Below are positions 52,698 through 63,557 of a DNA stretch of 64,000 bases, piece by piece. The stretch's first letter is position 1, and every line of letters starts with the position of its first letter. The notes below the pieces were generated by a model. It searched no databases and had not been told where the DNA came from. It was given only the letters and a program-made list of their open reading frames with translations. Origin of the DNA: Domibacillus antri (GTDB lineage: Bacteria; Bacillota; Bacilli; Bacillales; Domibacillaceae); the NCBI RefSeq assembly GCF_001936625.1, contig NZ_MSDU01000003.1, positions 62,001-126,000 on the forward strand. Direction: 5' to 3'. Position numbers and translations under genes: made by a program.

Positions 52698-53636
52698 TTA
52701 TTTCATTTCGTCGACGCCAGCTTCACTGATGACGCCAGCCAATTTATCTGTAAATTCCTGCGCCGCGTTCATGCCCATTCTTTTCAGGCGGAAATTCATC
52801 GCAGCGACTTCGATAATAACAGCCAAATTTCGTCCCGGGCGGACCGGCAGCGTAATTTTTGTAATTTCAGAATCCAGGATTTTTAACTTATCTTCTTCAA
52901 TCCCAAGCCGGTCATACTGCTTTTTCGGATGCCATTGTTCCAGATAAACATTGAGGGTAATGCGCTTATGAGAGCGAACAGCCCCAGCACCGAATAAAGT
53001 CATGACGTTAATAATGCCAAGACCCCGAATTTCCAGCAAATGCTCAATGAGCTCCGGTGAATGGCCGATCAAGGTATCGATATCTTCCTGTCGGATCTCC
53101 ACACAGTCATCTGCGACAAGACGATGTCCACGCTTGACAAGTTCAAGTGCCGTCTCACTTTTCCCGACGCCGCTCTGACCCGTAATCAGTACGCCGACGC
53201 CGTAAATATCAACGAGTACACCGTGGACAGCTGTTGTTGGCGCAAGCATTGATTCCAGGTAATTCGTCAGCTGACTTGAAAATTTTGTAGTCGTCATTTT
53301 TGTCCGCATAACCGGTACGGAAAAGGCTTCAGATGCTTCAATTAACTCAACCGGCACGCTTAAATTGCGCGAAATGATAATGGCGGGTGTTTCATAATCA
53401 CAAAGCTGGTCCATTCTCTCTTTCTTTTCTTCCGGACTGAGCCGCTGAAAAAAAGACAGCTCGGTCATGCCAATCAGCTGAATACGTTCCGCCGGATAAT
53501 AATCGAAAAACCCGGCAATTTCCAGCCCCGGACGTGACAGGTCACTCAATTTTATCGGACGATGAAGACCATCTTCTCCGCTCACTAACTCAAGATCAAA
53601 CTTCTCTAAAATATCCACTGCACGCACTTTTGCCAT
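52698..53636 (-). CDS. hprK: HPr kinase/phosphorylase
   Basis: 312 residues from ATG 53636 (GGAGGGG upstream, family start M-A-K-V-R); the ATG 24 bp earlier is not used by relatives. P-loop G-Q-S-G-V-G-K-S (about 153-160), then L-V-A-D-D-C-V-E-I and [10 protein letters not shown]. It phosphorylates Ser46 of HPr and Crh in response to metabolites, controlling catabolite repression. Head of hprK-lgt-yvoD-ppaX-yvoF. Confidence 0.97.
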   Translation of the reverse strand: MAKVRAVDILEKFDLELVSGEDGLHRPIKLSDLSRPGLEIAGFFDYYPAERIQLIGMTELSFFQRLSPEEKKERMDQLCDYETPAIIISRNLSVPVELIEASEAFSVPVMRTKMTTTKFSSQLTNYLESMLAPTTAVHGVLVDIYGVGVLITGQSGVGKSETALELVKRGHRLVADDCVEIRQEDIDTLIGHSPELIEHLLEIRGLGIINVMTLFGAGAVRSHKRITLNVYLEQWHPKKQYDRLGIEEDKLKILDSEITKITLPVRPGRNLAVIIEVAAMNFRLKRMGMNAAQEFTDKLAGVISEAGVDEMK

Positions 53637-53766
53637 TGGGTGGTTCCCCTCCTTCTTCACACAAAACGAATTGCTATTATTGTATCATGTTTTTAAGAAA
53701 ATCCATTATTTACGTTTCGATTTTCGGGATTTCCCTTTACATAAGCGGTGAAAGGAGGAATGTACA

Positions 53767-54297
53767 ATGAAAATAGCGATCGATGCAGGACACGGATGGC
53801 ATACGCCTGGCAAGCGGTCACCGGACGGCATGCGTGAATACGAATTCAATCGGGAAACAGCTTTGTTTTTGCGGAAAGAACTGACAGACGACGTGTTGTT
53901 TGTCCATCATGACAGCCGCGATGTCCCGTTGTCCGAACGGGTAAAGCAGGCTAATGCAGCCGGCGCCGATCTTTACGTTTCCATTCATGCGAATGCATTT
54001 GGCGAAGAATGGACAAGCGCACATGGCATTGAGACGTATGTGTACACGTCAAGACCAGCTAAAGCATTGAAGATCGCGCAATCCGTTCAAAAAGAACTGG
54101 TTTCCGCCACCGGCCGGCGGGATCGCGGTGTAAAGGCGGCTGACTTTTACGTCCTTCGTCAAACAAGGATGCCCGCGATTTTAGTTGAAGCCGGATTTAT
54201 GACGAATCGAGAAGAAGCAGCACTCTTACAATCCATTGAGTACCGTAAAACATGTGCCCGGGCAATTGCAGCCGGTATAAAACGAGTCTCTTTTTAA
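53767..54297 (+). CDS. N-acetylmuramoyl-L-alanine amidase without signal peptide
   Basis: 176 residues, Amidase_3 fold: zinc ligands H9 (I-D-A-G-H-G), Glu in R-E-Y-E-F-N and His in S-I-H-A-N-A-F, and the catalytic Glu in I-L-V-E-A-G-F-M-T-N. It would cut the amide between MurNAc and L-Ala. It lacks a signal peptide and wall-binding repeats, unlike autolysins; CwlD-like or endolysin-like. A strong AAGGAGG start; the only plus-strand gene between 34.4 and 64 kb. Confidence 0.9.
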   Translation: MKIAIDAGHGWHTPGKRSPDGMREYEFNRETALFLRKELTDDVLFVHHDSRDVPLSERVKQANAAGADLYVSIHANAFGEEWTSAHGIETYVYTSRPAKALKIAQSVQKELVSATGRRDRGVKAADFYVLRQTRMPAILVEAGFMTNREEAALLQSIEYRKTCARAIAAGIKRVSF

Positions 54298-54319
54298 TGC
54301 AGATTTGATTATCATGAAT

Positions 54320-54350
54320 AAAAGCAGGAAGCACCTGGCTCCCTGCTTTT
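54320..54350. terminator. Bidirectional terminator, amidase and yvlD
   Basis: AAAAGCAGG/CCTGCTTTT arms between the convergent genes, with ATTTTTTT on the plus side. Confidence 0.85.
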
Positions 54351-54696
54351 ATTTTTTTCGAAAAACGGTCATCTGCAGTACGATATTGACAATTGCAATG
54401 GCAATGGCGATGACAAGTGCGAGGCCGAAGCTTTCGATTTCAAAAGTGTGCCCCATAATGGCGTCTGTCATCAGCAGGGTCACGGCGTTTATAATGAACA
54501 AGAAAAATCCGAATGTCATCATTGTAATCGGCAGCGTCAAAATGATAAGAAATGGCCGAACGAGCAAATTAAGTATCGACAAAACCATGCTCGCAATCAC
54601 CGCGGATAAAAAACTGTCCACATACAACCCTGAAAAATAACCAGACAACGCAATAAACAGTACTGCATTAATGAGCACGCCAATCAGCCAGCCCAT
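54349..54696 (-). CDS. yvlD: YvlD, small four-TM (phage-holin-IV-like) membrane protein
   Basis: 115 residues, four hydrophobic segments with R-P-F-L-I-I-L-T-L-P between segments 2 and 3, typical for YvlD/mycobacterial 4TM proteins. The yvl genes belong to the envelope-stress response in B. subtilis; function unknown. 27 bp after yvlB. Confidence 0.88.
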   Translation of the reverse strand: MGWLIGVLINAVLFIALSGYFSGLYVDSFLSAVIASMVLSILNLLVRPFLIILTLPITMMTFGFFLFIINAVTLLMTDAIMGHTFEIESFGLALVIAIAIAIVNIVLQMTVFRKK

Positions 54697-54723
54697 ATTT
54701 ATAAACTCCCTTAACTAGAAAAG

Positions 54724-55902
54724 TTATCCACCCGCACCAAATGTATCATCCGGTTCAGCCGGCGGCGGCGACTGGCGAAGCGACGACATCCGCAGCATAA
54801 CGGAGCCCGTTTTGGTTTCCGCATCAACAATAAGCTGCCGTCCTTCCAGCACATGATCACTTTCAAACTTCAATGACTTTTGAATACGTTCATCTTTTTC
54901 AGTCACATTCGCCATCCCTGATTCAGGCAGCTGCAGACGCCCGGCTGTCGTGCGGATTTCCCCTTTAACCGCTGACTCCTGCGGAACGTACAGTTCAATG
55001 TTACCTGTCATCGATTCCGCTTTGACTGCTTCCGCCTGATCCGATTTAGCATCATATAAAACATTGCCATTAAATGATTTCAAGTCGGCATAACGGAATG
55101 TACCCACAGCATGAATCGCCCCGTTAAATGAGTTTAACTCCGCGCGTTCCCCTTCGCAGTCAATAATGCGAATCGGTCCATTACCTGTTTCCGCTTCAAG
55201 TGCCGTGATACGCCCGCTTTTCAGCTCAATCTTTCCGTTCCCCGCACGAACTTCCAGCTTTTCCGTGTCAATATCACGCATATCAAATGAGCCGTTGAAG
55301 AGCTTAACTGCAATGTCTTCCAGCTCTTTTGACGGCACATACACCGTCACATCCGTTTTCATCAGCTTTAACCCGACTGAAAAAGATAATTTGTCTTCAC
55401 GCGCATAGAATATGCTATTTTTTAAAAATGATTCACGCGCTTCTTCCTCTGAATTCGCTCCGTATACTTTCACATGACACTCTGCTTTCACGCCCGGCCC
55501 TTCCCACGGACGAATCGTGACCGCACCATTCGCTGTCTCGATTTTCATGCGGCGGGGTGTCACTGCTTCTTCAAGAAAGACATGTGTAAATTCAGCACCC
55601 TTTCCGACAAACGGCACTTCAACATCTTTAAGCCGCTGCATAGCTGTCTGCATAAATTCGAATAATTTATCTTTTGACTGATGCATCGTTTCTGACTTTG
55701 GACGCTGACCGGCAATTTTCTGTCCGATTTTCTCCAATTCTTCAAAAAAGCCGCCGATTCCTTTAGAGCTGTCTGTCGATTTTGTTGATGCACCGGCTGA
55801 CGCGTTATTTTTTTCCAGTGCCTCAATCAATTTGACCGCTTCATCCGCTGAAATAACTCCTGACTCCACCATTTTCAAAATACGAAGCTTTTCTTCACTC
55901 AT
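54724..55902 (-). CDS. yvlB: YvlB-like DUF4097 adhesin-type protein
   Basis: 392 residues. The N-terminal 30 residues (E-K-L-R-I-L-K-M-V-E-S-G-V-I-S-A-D-E-A-V-K) form a SHOCT-like helix pair; from about 120 a right-handed beta-solenoid of DUF4097 repeats (A-V-T-I-R-P-W, G-N-G-K-I-E-L-K-S-G-R-I, G-N-G-P-I-R-I) extends to the C-terminus. No signal peptide. Linked with yvlD as in B. subtilis, but yvlA and yvlC are absent here. Confidence 0.85.
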   Translation of the reverse strand: MSEEKLRILKMVESGVISADEAVKLIEALEKNNASAGASTKSTDSSKGIGGFFEELEKIGQKIAGQRPKSETMHQSKDKLFEFMQTAMQRLKDVEVPFVGKGAEFTHVFLEEAVTPRRMKIETANGAVTIRPWEGPGVKAECHVKVYGANSEEEARESFLKNSIFYAREDKLSFSVGLKLMKTDVTVYVPSKELEDIAVKLFNGSFDMRDIDTEKLEVRAGNGKIELKSGRITALEAETGNGPIRIIDCEGERAELNSFNGAIHAVGTFRYADLKSFNGNVLYDAKSDQAEAVKAESMTGNIELYVPQESAVKGEIRTTAGRLQLPESGMANVTEKDERIQKSLKFESDHVLEGRQLIVDAETKTGSVMLRMSSLRQSPPPAEPDDTFGAGG

Positions 55903-55969
55903 ACGTTGTGAACCCTCCAGTTTCGTCTAATAAGTCCATTTACGTAACCATCCATAAAAAAGTTTCATT

Positions 55970-58822
55970 TTATTTTGTCTGCTGGGTCATCCGTTCCCTG
56001 TCCCTCTCTAAAATTTTCTTTAAATAGCGGCCGGTATGCGATTCTTTCGTATCGGCTATTACTTCCGGCGTACCTGACGCAACGATCGTGCCGCCTTTAT
56101 CCCCGCCTTCAGGACCGAGGTCGACAAGATAATCGGCTGTTTTAATGACGTCAAGATTATGCTCGATGACCAGAACCGTATCGCCATTTTCCACAAGCCG
56201 CTGCAACACGTCGAGAAGCCGGGCAATGTCGTCAGTATGGAGACCGGTCGTCGGTTCATCCAAAATGTAAAAAGAACGGCCATTGGAACGGCGGTGCAAT
56301 TCAGAAGCAAGTTTCACACGCTGCGCTTCCCCGCCAGAAAGTGTCGTCGCCGGCTGTCCAAGCGTAATGTATCCGAGTCCAACGTCCGCAATCGTCTGCA
56401 GCTTCCGGCTGATTTTCGGAATGTTTTCAAAGAAAACAAGGGCATCATCCACTGTCATTTCAAGCACATCGGAAATATTCTTCCCTTTATATTTTACTTC
56501 AAGCGTTTCCCGGTTATATCGTTTGCCGTGGCACACTTCACACGGCACGTACACATCCGGCAGAAAGTGCATTTCAATCTTGATAATTCCATCGCCGCGG
56601 CACGCTTCACAGCGGCCGCCTTTGACATTAAAACTAAACCGGCCTTTTTTATAACCACGTACTTTTGCTTCGTTTGTCTGCGCAAACACGTCGCGAATGT
56701 CGTCGAAGACCCCTGTATACGTCGCCGGGTTGGAACGCGGCGTCCGTCCGATCGGGGACTGATCAATATCGATGACTTTCTCCAGCTGTTCAATGCCTTT
56801 CACTTCTTTATGCGCACCCGGACGGCTTTTCGCTTTATGCAATTTCTGCGCAAGCGATTTGTACAAAATTTCGTTAATTAACGTACTTTTTCCGGAACCG
56901 GATACGCCGGTGACGGCAATAAACAAGCCCAGCGGGAACTTCGCTTTCACGTTTTTTAAATTATTTTCTTTTGCGCCGGTCACTTCAATCCAGCGGTCGT
57001 CCGGTCTGCGCCGCTCTTCCGGAAGCGGGATAAATTTGTCACCGGATAAATATTTGCCTGTCAAAGATTTCTCGTTTCTCATGACTTCTTCCGGTGTACC
57101 GGCTGCGATGACTTCACCGCCGTGGACGCCTGCACCCGGTCCGATATCAATTAAATAATCGGCTGCGAGCATCGTATCTTCATCATGTTCGACAACGATC
57201 AGTGTATTGCCGATATCGCGCATGTTTTGCATCGTGCGAATCAGCCGGTCATTGTCGCGCTGATGCAGACCAATGGAAGGTTCATCCAAAATGTACAGTA
57301 CACCCGTTAAACGCGAGCCGATTTGTGTTGCCAGCCGAATACGCTGTGCTTCCCCGCCGGAAAGCGTGCCGGCCGCCCGGCTTAACGTTAAATAATCAAG
57401 ACCGACATCAATTAAAAACCCGAGACGTTCACAAATTTCCCGCAAAACTAGTCTCGCAATTTGCATTTCTTTATCCGTCAGTTCCATCTCTTTGAAAAAA
57501 TCAGCCGCTTCCTGAATCGAAAAATCAGTTACTTCCGAAACGTTTAAACCGGAAAGCTTTACGGCAAGCGTTTCTTTTTTCAAACGCTGTCCTTTACAAG
57601 TCGGACATTTCGATTCGCCCATGTATTTTTCCATTTGATCACGGACATAATCAGAACTTGTTTCTTTATAACGGCGATCAACGTTATTCAGCACGCCTTC
57701 AAATTCAATTTTATTATCCCGCACCTGTCCAAAATCATTTTCATAGCGGAAGCGGATTTTTTCCCTTCCTGAACCATTTAAGAGCTTATCAATCTGGTCC
57801 GCGGGCAATTCTTTCCACGGTGTATCCATATCAATGCCGTAATGTGTGCACACCGCTTTTAACAATTGCGGGTAGTATTGTGAGCTGATCGGCTCCCATG
57901 GGGCAATTGCATTTTCATTTAGCGAAAGGTCTTTATTCGGGATGACGAGATCGACGTCGACTTTTTTCTTCATGCCGAGACCATCACACGTATGGCATGC
58001 GCCAAATGGGCTGTTAAACGAAAACATGCGCGGCTCAAGCTCACCGACCGAAAAGCCGCAGTGAGGGCATGCATGGTGCTCGCTGAATAACAGTTCCTCC
58101 TGACCAATAACATCAATAACGACATTGCCTTCACCAAGACGAAGAGCGGTTTCAAGAGAATCAGCCAGCCGCGCTTCCACGCCTTCTTTTACAACAATCC
58201 GGTCAATGATCACTTCAATCGAATGCTTTTTATTTTTCTCAAGCTCAATTTCTTCTTCAAGGTCGCGCATTTCTCCGTCAACACGCACGCGCACGTATCC
58301 TTGCCGTTTCACATCTTCAAATACTTTGGCATGCGTGCCTTTACGTCCGGAAACAATGGGAGCGAGCACTTGCAGCTTTGTCCGCTCGTCAAGTTCCATC
58401 ACCCGGTCCACCATTTGCCCGATCGTTTGGGACGAAATTTCTATGCCGTGAATCGGACAAACCGGACGTCCGATCCGCGCATATAACAAGCGCAAATAAT
58501 CATAAATTTCCGTGACCGTTCCGACAGTGGAACGCGGATTGCGGCTCGTCGTTTTCTGGTCAATGGAAATGGCCGGAGACAACCCTTCAATCGAGTCGAC
58601 ATCCGGTTTATCCATCTGTCCTAAAAATTGGCGGGCGTAAGCTGACAAAGACTCAACATACCGCCTCTGTCCTTCCGCATAAATGGTGTCGAATGCGAGC
58701 GACGACTTGCCCGATCCGGACAGCCCTGTTAAAACGACAAGCTGATCGCGCGGTATCGTTAAATCCACGTTTTTTAAATTGTGGGCACGCGCCCCTTTTA
58801 CTGATATATGATCAATGGCCAT
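55970..58822 (-). CDS. uvrA: Excinuclease ABC subunit A
   Basis: 950 residues from ATG 58822 (AGAGGTG upstream). Two ABC ATPase halves: Walker A G-L-S-G-S-G-K-S (about 33) and G-V-S-G-S-G-K-S (about 640), signature L-S-G-G-E in both, and zinc modules C-P-H-C...C-H-T-C and C-E-A-C...C-E-V-C. Damage recognition in nucleotide-excision repair. 11 bp after uvrB. Confidence 0.97.
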   Translation of the reverse strand: MAIDHISVKGARAHNLKNVDLTIPRDQLVVLTGLSGSGKSSLAFDTIYAEGQRRYVESLSAYARQFLGQMDKPDVDSIEGLSPAISIDQKTTSRNPRSTVGTVTEIYDYLRLLYARIGRPVCPIHGIEISSQTIGQMVDRVMELDERTKLQVLAPIVSGRKGTHAKVFEDVKRQGYVRVRVDGEMRDLEEEIELEKNKKHSIEVIIDRIVVKEGVEARLADSLETALRLGEGNVVIDVIGQEELLFSEHHACPHCGFSVGELEPRMFSFNSPFGACHTCDGLGMKKKVDVDLVIPNKDLSLNENAIAPWEPISSQYYPQLLKAVCTHYGIDMDTPWKELPADQIDKLLNGSGREKIRFRYENDFGQVRDNKIEFEGVLNNVDRRYKETSSDYVRDQMEKYMGESKCPTCKGQRLKKETLAVKLSGLNVSEVTDFSIQEAADFFKEMELTDKEMQIARLVLREICERLGFLIDVGLDYLTLSRAAGTLSGGEAQRIRLATQIGSRLTGVLYILDEPSIGLHQRDNDRLIRTMQNMRDIGNTLIVVEHDEDTMLAADYLIDIGPGAGVHGGEVIAAGTPEEVMRNEKSLTGKYLSGDKFIPLPEERRRPDDRWIEVTGAKENNLKNVKAKFPLGLFIAVTGVSGSGKSTLINEILYKSLAQKLHKAKSRPGAHKEVKGIEQLEKVIDIDQSPIGRTPRSNPATYTGVFDDIRDVFAQTNEAKVRGYKKGRFSFNVKGGRCEACRGDGIIKIEMHFLPDVYVPCEVCHGKRYNRETLEVKYKGKNISDVLEMTVDDALVFFENIPKISRKLQTIADVGLGYITLGQPATTLSGGEAQRVKLASELHRRSNGRSFYILDEPTTGLHTDDIARLLDVLQRLVENGDTVLVIEHNLDVIKTADYLVDLGPEGGDKGGTIVASGTPEVIADTKESHTGRYLKKILERDRERMTQQTK

Positions 58823-58833
58823 ACAAAACACCT

Positions 58834-60810
58834 CTATTCTGATTTCAGCTCAAACAATGCATCGCGAAGCTCGGCTGCCCGTTCGAAGTCGAGTGCTTTC
58901 GCCGCTTCTTTCATTTCTGATTCGAGACTTATGATGAGCTTGTTCCGTTCCTTGGCTGTCATCTTCTTGCCTGTTGTTTTCGATGTATTCGTTTCCGTTT
59001 CTTCCGCTGCCTGTGTGGCACGGATGACATCGCGAATATCTTTTTGTATCGTCATCGGTGTAATGCCATGCTTTTCGTTATATTCTTTCTGTATTGCGCG
59101 GCGCCGTTTCGTTTCGTCAATTGCCTTCTTCATGGATTCCGTCATTTTGTCCGCATACATAATGACATGTCCTCCCGCATTACGGGCAGCGCGGCCGATT
59201 GTTTGAATAAGCGACCGTTCCGAACGAAGGAACCCTTCCTTATCCGCATCCAAAATCGCCACAAGCGACACTTCCGGAATATCAAGCCCTTCTCTCAGCA
59301 AGTTAATGCCGACAAGTACATCATATTTTCCGAGACGCAGATCGCGGATAATTTCAATCCGCTCCAATGTTTTAATTTCGGAATGCAAATACTGCACTTT
59401 CACGCCGACGTCTTTTAAATAATCCGTTAAGTCCTCAGACATTTTTTTCGTTAATGTCGTTACAAGAACGCGTTCATTCTTCGCCACACGGTCGTTAATT
59501 TCACCGAGCAGGTCATCAATCTGCCCTTCAATCGGCCGAATATCAATCGTGGGATCAAGCAGGCCGGTCGGGCGGATAATCTGCTCGGTCATATGAGGAG
59601 TATGTTCAAGTTCGTACGGACCAGGCGTTGCCGATACGTACACAATTTGATGAATATGCTCTTCAAATTCGTGAAACATAAGCGGGCGGTTGTCTTTCGC
59701 GGAAGGAAGACGGAAACCATGATCAACAAGCACCTGTTTCCGCGCCTGGTCTCCATTATACATGCCGCGCACCTGCGGCAATGTTACATGTGATTCATCA
59801 ATCACGATTAAAAAGTCGTCCGGAAAATAATCAAGAAGTGTATACGGTGTTGAACCCGGCGGACGGAGCGTTAAATGACGGGAATAGTTTTCGATCCCTG
59901 AACAGAATCCCATTTCACGCATCATTTCGAGGTCATAGCGTGTGCGCTGTTCAAGACGCTGCGCTTCAAGCAGCTTGTCTTCAGCACGAAGCTCAGCCAG
60001 CCGTTCTTCCAGCTCTTTTTCAATATTTCCGATCGCGATATTCATTTTTTCTTCCCTTGTAACGAAGTGGCTTGCCGGGAAAATCGCCACATGTTCGCGG
60101 TCGCCGAGAATTTCACCGGTAAGCGCATCGACTTCACGAATGCGGTCAATGTCGTCCCCGAAAAACTCCACGCGGATGCAGTGTTCATCACGCGAAGCCG
60201 GGAAAATTTCCACGACATCTCCGCGGACACGGAATGTACCGCGCTTAAAATCAATATCGTTCCGTTCATATTGAATATCCACTAAGCGGCGCAGCAGGTC
60301 ATTGCGGGCAATATCCATACCCGTCCGGAGTGAAATCACCATCTCTTTATATTCTTCCGGCGAACCGAGGCCGTAAATGCATGACACAGACGCGATAATA
60401 ATCACATCATCGCGTTCAAATAAAGAAGATGTCGCCGAGTGGCGCAATTTATCAATTTCATCATTGATGCTCGCATCTTTTTCAATAAATGTATCCGTCT
60501 GCGGCACATAGGCTTCCGGCTGATAGTAATCGTAATAGCTGACGAAATATTCAACAGCATTGTCAGGAAAAAATTCTTTAAACTCGCTGTACAGCTGACC
60601 GGCGAGTGTTTTATTATGAGCGATCACCAGCGTGGGTTTTTTCACTTCTTTAATAACGTTGGAAATGGTAAAGGTTTTCCCTGTTCCTGTTGCACCGAGC
60701 AGCGTCTGATGTTTTTTGCCGCTTTCAATACCGGAGACGAGCTCCGCAATCGCTGCCGGCTGGTCGCCCCCCGGCTTATATTTCGAGACTAATTTAAATT
60801 CACGCTCCAA
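58834..60810 (-). CDS. uvrB: Excinuclease ABC subunit B
   Basis: 658 residues, SF2 helicase-like. Walker A G-A-T-G-T-G-K-T, the Tyr-rich beta-hairpin [14 protein letters not shown], helicase motif [11 protein letters not shown] and the C-terminal UVR helix pair (L-E-S-E-M-K-E-A-A) are visible. Loads onto damage with UvrA and recruits UvrC. Confidence 0.97.
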   Translation of the reverse strand: MEREFKLVSKYKPGGDQPAAIAELVSGIESGKKHQTLLGATGTGKTFTISNVIKEVKKPTLVIAHNKTLAGQLYSEFKEFFPDNAVEYFVSYYDYYQPEAYVPQTDTFIEKDASINDEIDKLRHSATSSLFERDDVIIIASVSCIYGLGSPEEYKEMVISLRTGMDIARNDLLRRLVDIQYERNDIDFKRGTFRVRGDVVEIFPASRDEHCIRVEFFGDDIDRIREVDALTGEILGDREHVAIFPASHFVTREEKMNIAIGNIEKELEERLAELRAEDKLLEAQRLEQRTRYDLEMMREMGFCSGIENYSRHLTLRPPGSTPYTLLDYFPDDFLIVIDESHVTLPQVRGMYNGDQARKQVLVDHGFRLPSAKDNRPLMFHEFEEHIHQIVYVSATPGPYELEHTPHMTEQIIRPTGLLDPTIDIRPIEGQIDDLLGEINDRVAKNERVLVTTLTKKMSEDLTDYLKDVGVKVQYLHSEIKTLERIEIIRDLRLGKYDVLVGINLLREGLDIPEVSLVAILDADKEGFLRSERSLIQTIGRAARNAGGHVIMYADKMTESMKKAIDETKRRRAIQKEYNEKHGITPMTIQKDIRDVIRATQAAEETETNTSKTTGKKMTAKERNKLIISLESEMKEAAKALDFERAAELRDALFELKSE

Positions 60811-60896
60811 CAGTGGCAGCCTCCTTTTTTCACGTATCCGTTCTCGTATTCATTATAGTTCCCATTTTATCACGAACGAAACAAAAAAAGCCAACA

Positions 60897-60929
60897 AAAA
60901 GCACACACCTGTTCGCAGTGTGTGTTTTT
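60897..60929 (-). terminator. Terminator of the CstB-like gene
   Basis: ACACACAC/GTGTGTGC arms with a 9-nt loop and TTTTTG on the minus strand, about 60 bp after the stop. Confidence 0.8.
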
Positions 60930-60990
60930 GCTTCTGTTTATTTTAAATGGAGGCCGCTCTTACCTTGTAAAAACGGCCGCTTGACCTTTT

Positions 60991-62379
60991 TTATTGCTGC
61001 CAGCCGGCAAAACCCGGCGCCATGTTTTCAATCTGTTTAAATCCGGCCGCCTGCAAGTAGCTTGTTCCAATAGCGGAACGGGCCCCGGATTGGCAATGAA
61101 CGATAATTTTTTTATCTTTCGGAATGTTGTGCAGTTCTTCTTTTAAATAGCCAAGCATATGGTGATGCGCCCCTGGAATGTGTCCTTCGTTCCATTCCTT
61201 GTCCTGGCGGATATCAATCACATAAACATCGTCGCTATCCAGCTGCTCTTTCAAGCCATTCACATCAATATTTTTATACGTTTCAAGAACAGTTGACTGC
61301 GCGATGACCTCCGTATCAGCAAATGCTACAATGCGATCCAGGCCGATGGATTCCAGTGATTGCTGAATCTCTTTACGGTTGTATTCCGGCGCAATAATGA
61401 CAATCGATTGATCGTAATCTGTGAGCCAGCCCGCCCAGTTTGTGAAAATTTTTGTATAAGGCATGTTGATTGTGCCTTCGATGTGGCCGTTCGCAAATTC
61501 GACTGCAGGACGGGTGTCGATGACAAACGTATTTTCATCTGCCGCAAGCTTTTCGAGTTCATGTACTGAAGCAATAACCGGAACCGTTTCACGCGTTAAA
61601 ATAGAGGGACCCTCTTTATTCACTTTTTTCATCATCGCAAAGTATTTTGGCGGTTCCGGCTGATCTGCAAGTAATTCCTTTACAAATGCGTCTTCTTCTG
61701 TATGCTGAAGCGCCCAGTTAGTTTGTTTTTCATAGCCGGCAGTGGACATCGGCACCGCGCCAAGCGCTTTTCCGCAGGCACTTCCTGCACCGTGGCCTGG
61801 CCAAACAACAAGATGGTCGGGCAGCTCTTTAAATTTCTTCAATGAATGAAACATTTGAATCGCACCGGTATTGGCTGTATCTTTCACACCGGCCGCTTTT
61901 TCAAGCAAATCCGGACGGCCAACGTCACCGACGAATACGAAATCGCCTGTAAAAATCCCCATTGGAATATGGGAACCGCCGCCTTTATCTGTCAGCACGA
62001 ACGAAATATGTTCCGGCGTGTGCCCCGGTGTATGCATGACTTTAAATTCAATATTCCCTACTTTAAACGCATCGCCGTCCTTGACAAGCTGTGCATCAAT
62101 GCCATCGATATACTTGTATTTCCAGTCTTCATCCCCTTCGTCGGACAGGAACACTTTCGATCCGTGATCTTTTGCCATCTGATGGGCTCCGGACACGAAA
62201 TCAGCATGAATATGCGTTTCCGCGGCTGCCGTTAAACGGAACCCTTCTTTTTTTGCCGTTTCTTCATACGGCGCAATATGACGAGCGGGGTCAATGACAA
62301 TCGCTTCTCCGGTACGCTGGCATCCAACCATATACGAATATTGAGCTAATTTTTCATCAAAAAAAGTACGAAAATACAT
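60991..62379 (-). CDS. CstB-like persulfide dioxygenase with two rhodanese domains
   Basis: 462 residues. N-terminal metallo-beta-lactamase fold with T-H56-I-H58-A-D60-F-V-S-G and H-T-P-G-H-T-P-E-H-I-S (persulfide-dioxygenase/ETHE1 type), then two rhodanese domains. The first lacks an active Cys (V-I-I-A-P-E-Y), the second has C429 in H-C-Q-S-G-A-R-S. This is the plan of CstB, which oxidises persulfides to thiosulfate in sulfide detoxification. The promoter carries a CsoR/CstR-like palindrome. Confidence 0.88.
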   Translation of the reverse strand: MYFRTFFDEKLAQYSYMVGCQRTGEAIVIDPARHIAPYEETAKKEGFRLTAAAETHIHADFVSGAHQMAKDHGSKVFLSDEGDEDWKYKYIDGIDAQLVKDGDAFKVGNIEFKVMHTPGHTPEHISFVLTDKGGGSHIPMGIFTGDFVFVGDVGRPDLLEKAAGVKDTANTGAIQMFHSLKKFKELPDHLVVWPGHGAGSACGKALGAVPMSTAGYEKQTNWALQHTEEDAFVKELLADQPEPPKYFAMMKKVNKEGPSILTRETVPVIASVHELEKLAADENTFVIDTRPAVEFANGHIEGTINMPYTKIFTNWAGWLTDYDQSIVIIAPEYNRKEIQQSLESIGLDRIVAFADTEVIAQSTVLETYKNIDVNGLKEQLDSDDVYVIDIRQDKEWNEGHIPGAHHHMLGYLKEELHNIPKDKKIIVHCQSGARSAIGTSYLQAAGFKQIENMAPGFAGWQQ

Positions 62380-62393
62380 GAATAATCCCCCTT

Positions 62394-62452
62394 TACCCTA
62401 ATGGGTATATTTATCTTGCTTTTATAATACCCCACACCCTATAAAAAGACAA
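62394..62452 (-). promoter_or_regulatory. Promoter with CsoR/CstR-type operator
   Basis: TTGTCT (62447-62452) and TATTAT (62424-62429) are 17 bp apart. The palindrome TACCC-TAAT-GGGTA (62394-62407) covers the region just after the transcription start, and a further ATACCCC half-site overlaps the -10 spacer. Such sites are bound by CsoR-family repressors; with a CstB-like gene, a persulfide-sensing CstR is the likely regulator (inference; no such gene is in the window). Confidence 0.65.
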
Positions 62453-62458
62453 GAAAAA

Positions 62459-62482
62459 ACACCGAAAAGATATTTTCGGTGT
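62459..62482 (-). terminator. Terminator of csbA
   Basis: Perfect 10-bp ACACCGAAAA/TTTTCGGTGT arms and TTTTTT on the minus strand, touching the csbA stop codon. Confidence 0.85.
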
Positions 62483-62718
62483 CAGTTTAATTTCCATTTC
62501 AGCTGTTTCATCATCCTGCTGGAAAGCCAGAGACCGGCTGTTAGCGATGCAGCGTCAATAATAATGAGTTCCCAAGTATGGGTATATCCTTTATAGGCGG
62601 ATGCGGCAATAAGCGCGACTGTCAGCAAAAGACCGATAAACTGGTTGTATGTCACGCGCGTAAACAAAACGACAAGCAAAGCGGGCATAAACAGCGCCAA
62701 TATCATCTTATCGACCAT
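62482..62718 (-). CDS. csbA: CsbA family membrane protein
   Basis: 78 residues, three hydrophobic segments (about 5-22, 27-45, 50-66) and a basic end (M-M-K-Q-L-K-W-K). Size, hydropathy and the place upstream of uvrB fit CsbA, a sigma-B-controlled protein in B. subtilis. No clear sigma-B promoter is seen here. GGAGG ribosome binding site. In this genome a CstB-like gene is inserted between csbA and uvrB. Confidence 0.8.
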   Translation of the reverse strand: MVDKMILALFMPALLVVLFTRVTYNQFIGLLLTVALIAASAYKGYTHTWELIIIDAASLTAGLWLSSRMMKQLKWKLN

Positions 62719-62781
62719 CTCGTCCTCCTAAATGTTTTTCTTTCATCATAGCTGATTTTTCTTCAATCGAAAAGAGGCTAT

Positions 62782-63420
62782 TTATTCACAGCGGTTGATA
62801 ATACGCTCCGTTAAATCACGCAGCTCACTGTGCGGCATAAACTTTTCCGCCAGCATATCGGGCATAACCTGATCGATAAAATACTTGACGGAATGAAGCT
62901 CCTGGAATTTTAAAATCGTCGTCAGCGCTTCCTCGTAAATTTCAAAAAAGAGCGGGTCTGGGTTTCGTTTCAAAATTTCTCCGTACGCTTCATAAAGCAA
63001 ATCCACTTTATCAGCAACGGATAAAAGACGGCCTTCCAGCGAGCTGTCTTTTCCTTCTTTAAAACGGTTGAAATACGCTTCATGAAATTCTTCCGGAAAT
63101 TCCGCTTCAATAAATTTCCGCGCCATCTGTTCTTCCACTTGCGAAAATAATTCTTTCAATTCAACCGTCGCATATTTGACCGGCGTTTTAATGTCACCGG
63201 TAAACAGTTCCGCGTAATCGTGATTCAGCGATTTTTCATAAAGCGAGCGCCAGTTAACCGTTTCACCGTTCATTTCTTCCACGGTCCCTAAAAACTGCGC
63301 AATTTTCGTCACTTTAAACGAATGAGCGGCTACTGTGTGCGATTGAAATTTAAATTTTCCCGGCAGGCGGTATAAATGTTCGAGGTCGGATAAACTTTTG
63401 AAATATGTATGAACACCCAT
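62782..63420 (-). CDS. HD-domain phosphohydrolase, YfbR-like
   Basis: 212 residues from ATG 63420; a GTG nine bases upstream is an alternative but is too close to the GGAGG. HD motifs: H-T-V-A-A-H-S-F-K-V, N-H-D-Y-A-E-L-F-T-G-D-I-K-T-P-V-K-Y and V-A-D-K-V-D. YfbR-type enzymes dephosphorylate deoxynucleoside 5'-monophosphates; the specificity is inferred from the motif set. Confidence 0.82.
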   Translation of the reverse strand: MGVHTYFKSLSDLEHLYRLPGKFKFQSHTVAAHSFKVTKIAQFLGTVEEMNGETVNWRSLYEKSLNHDYAELFTGDIKTPVKYATVELKELFSQVEEQMARKFIEAEFPEEFHEAYFNRFKEGKDSSLEGRLLSVADKVDLLYEAYGEILKRNPDPLFFEIYEEALTTILKFQELHSVKYFIDQVMPDMLAEKFMPHSELRDLTERIINRCE

Positions 63421-63486
63421 GATCTCCACTTCCTCCTTCTTTGCATATTATGCCTATTGTAACGGCAAATGTGATGGAAAAAAAGA

Positions 63487-63523
63487 AAAATCCGCTCTGT
63501 TTGAATGAAAACAGGCGGATTTT
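63487..63523 (-). terminator. Terminator of the YhfH-like gene
   Basis: AAAATCCGC/GCGGATTTT arms with further CTGTTT/AAACAG pairing inside and T-rich DNA after it on the minus strand. Confidence 0.8.
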
Positions 63524-63557
63524 ACAAAATGGATTCGGTTACAAAAATCAATGTCTA

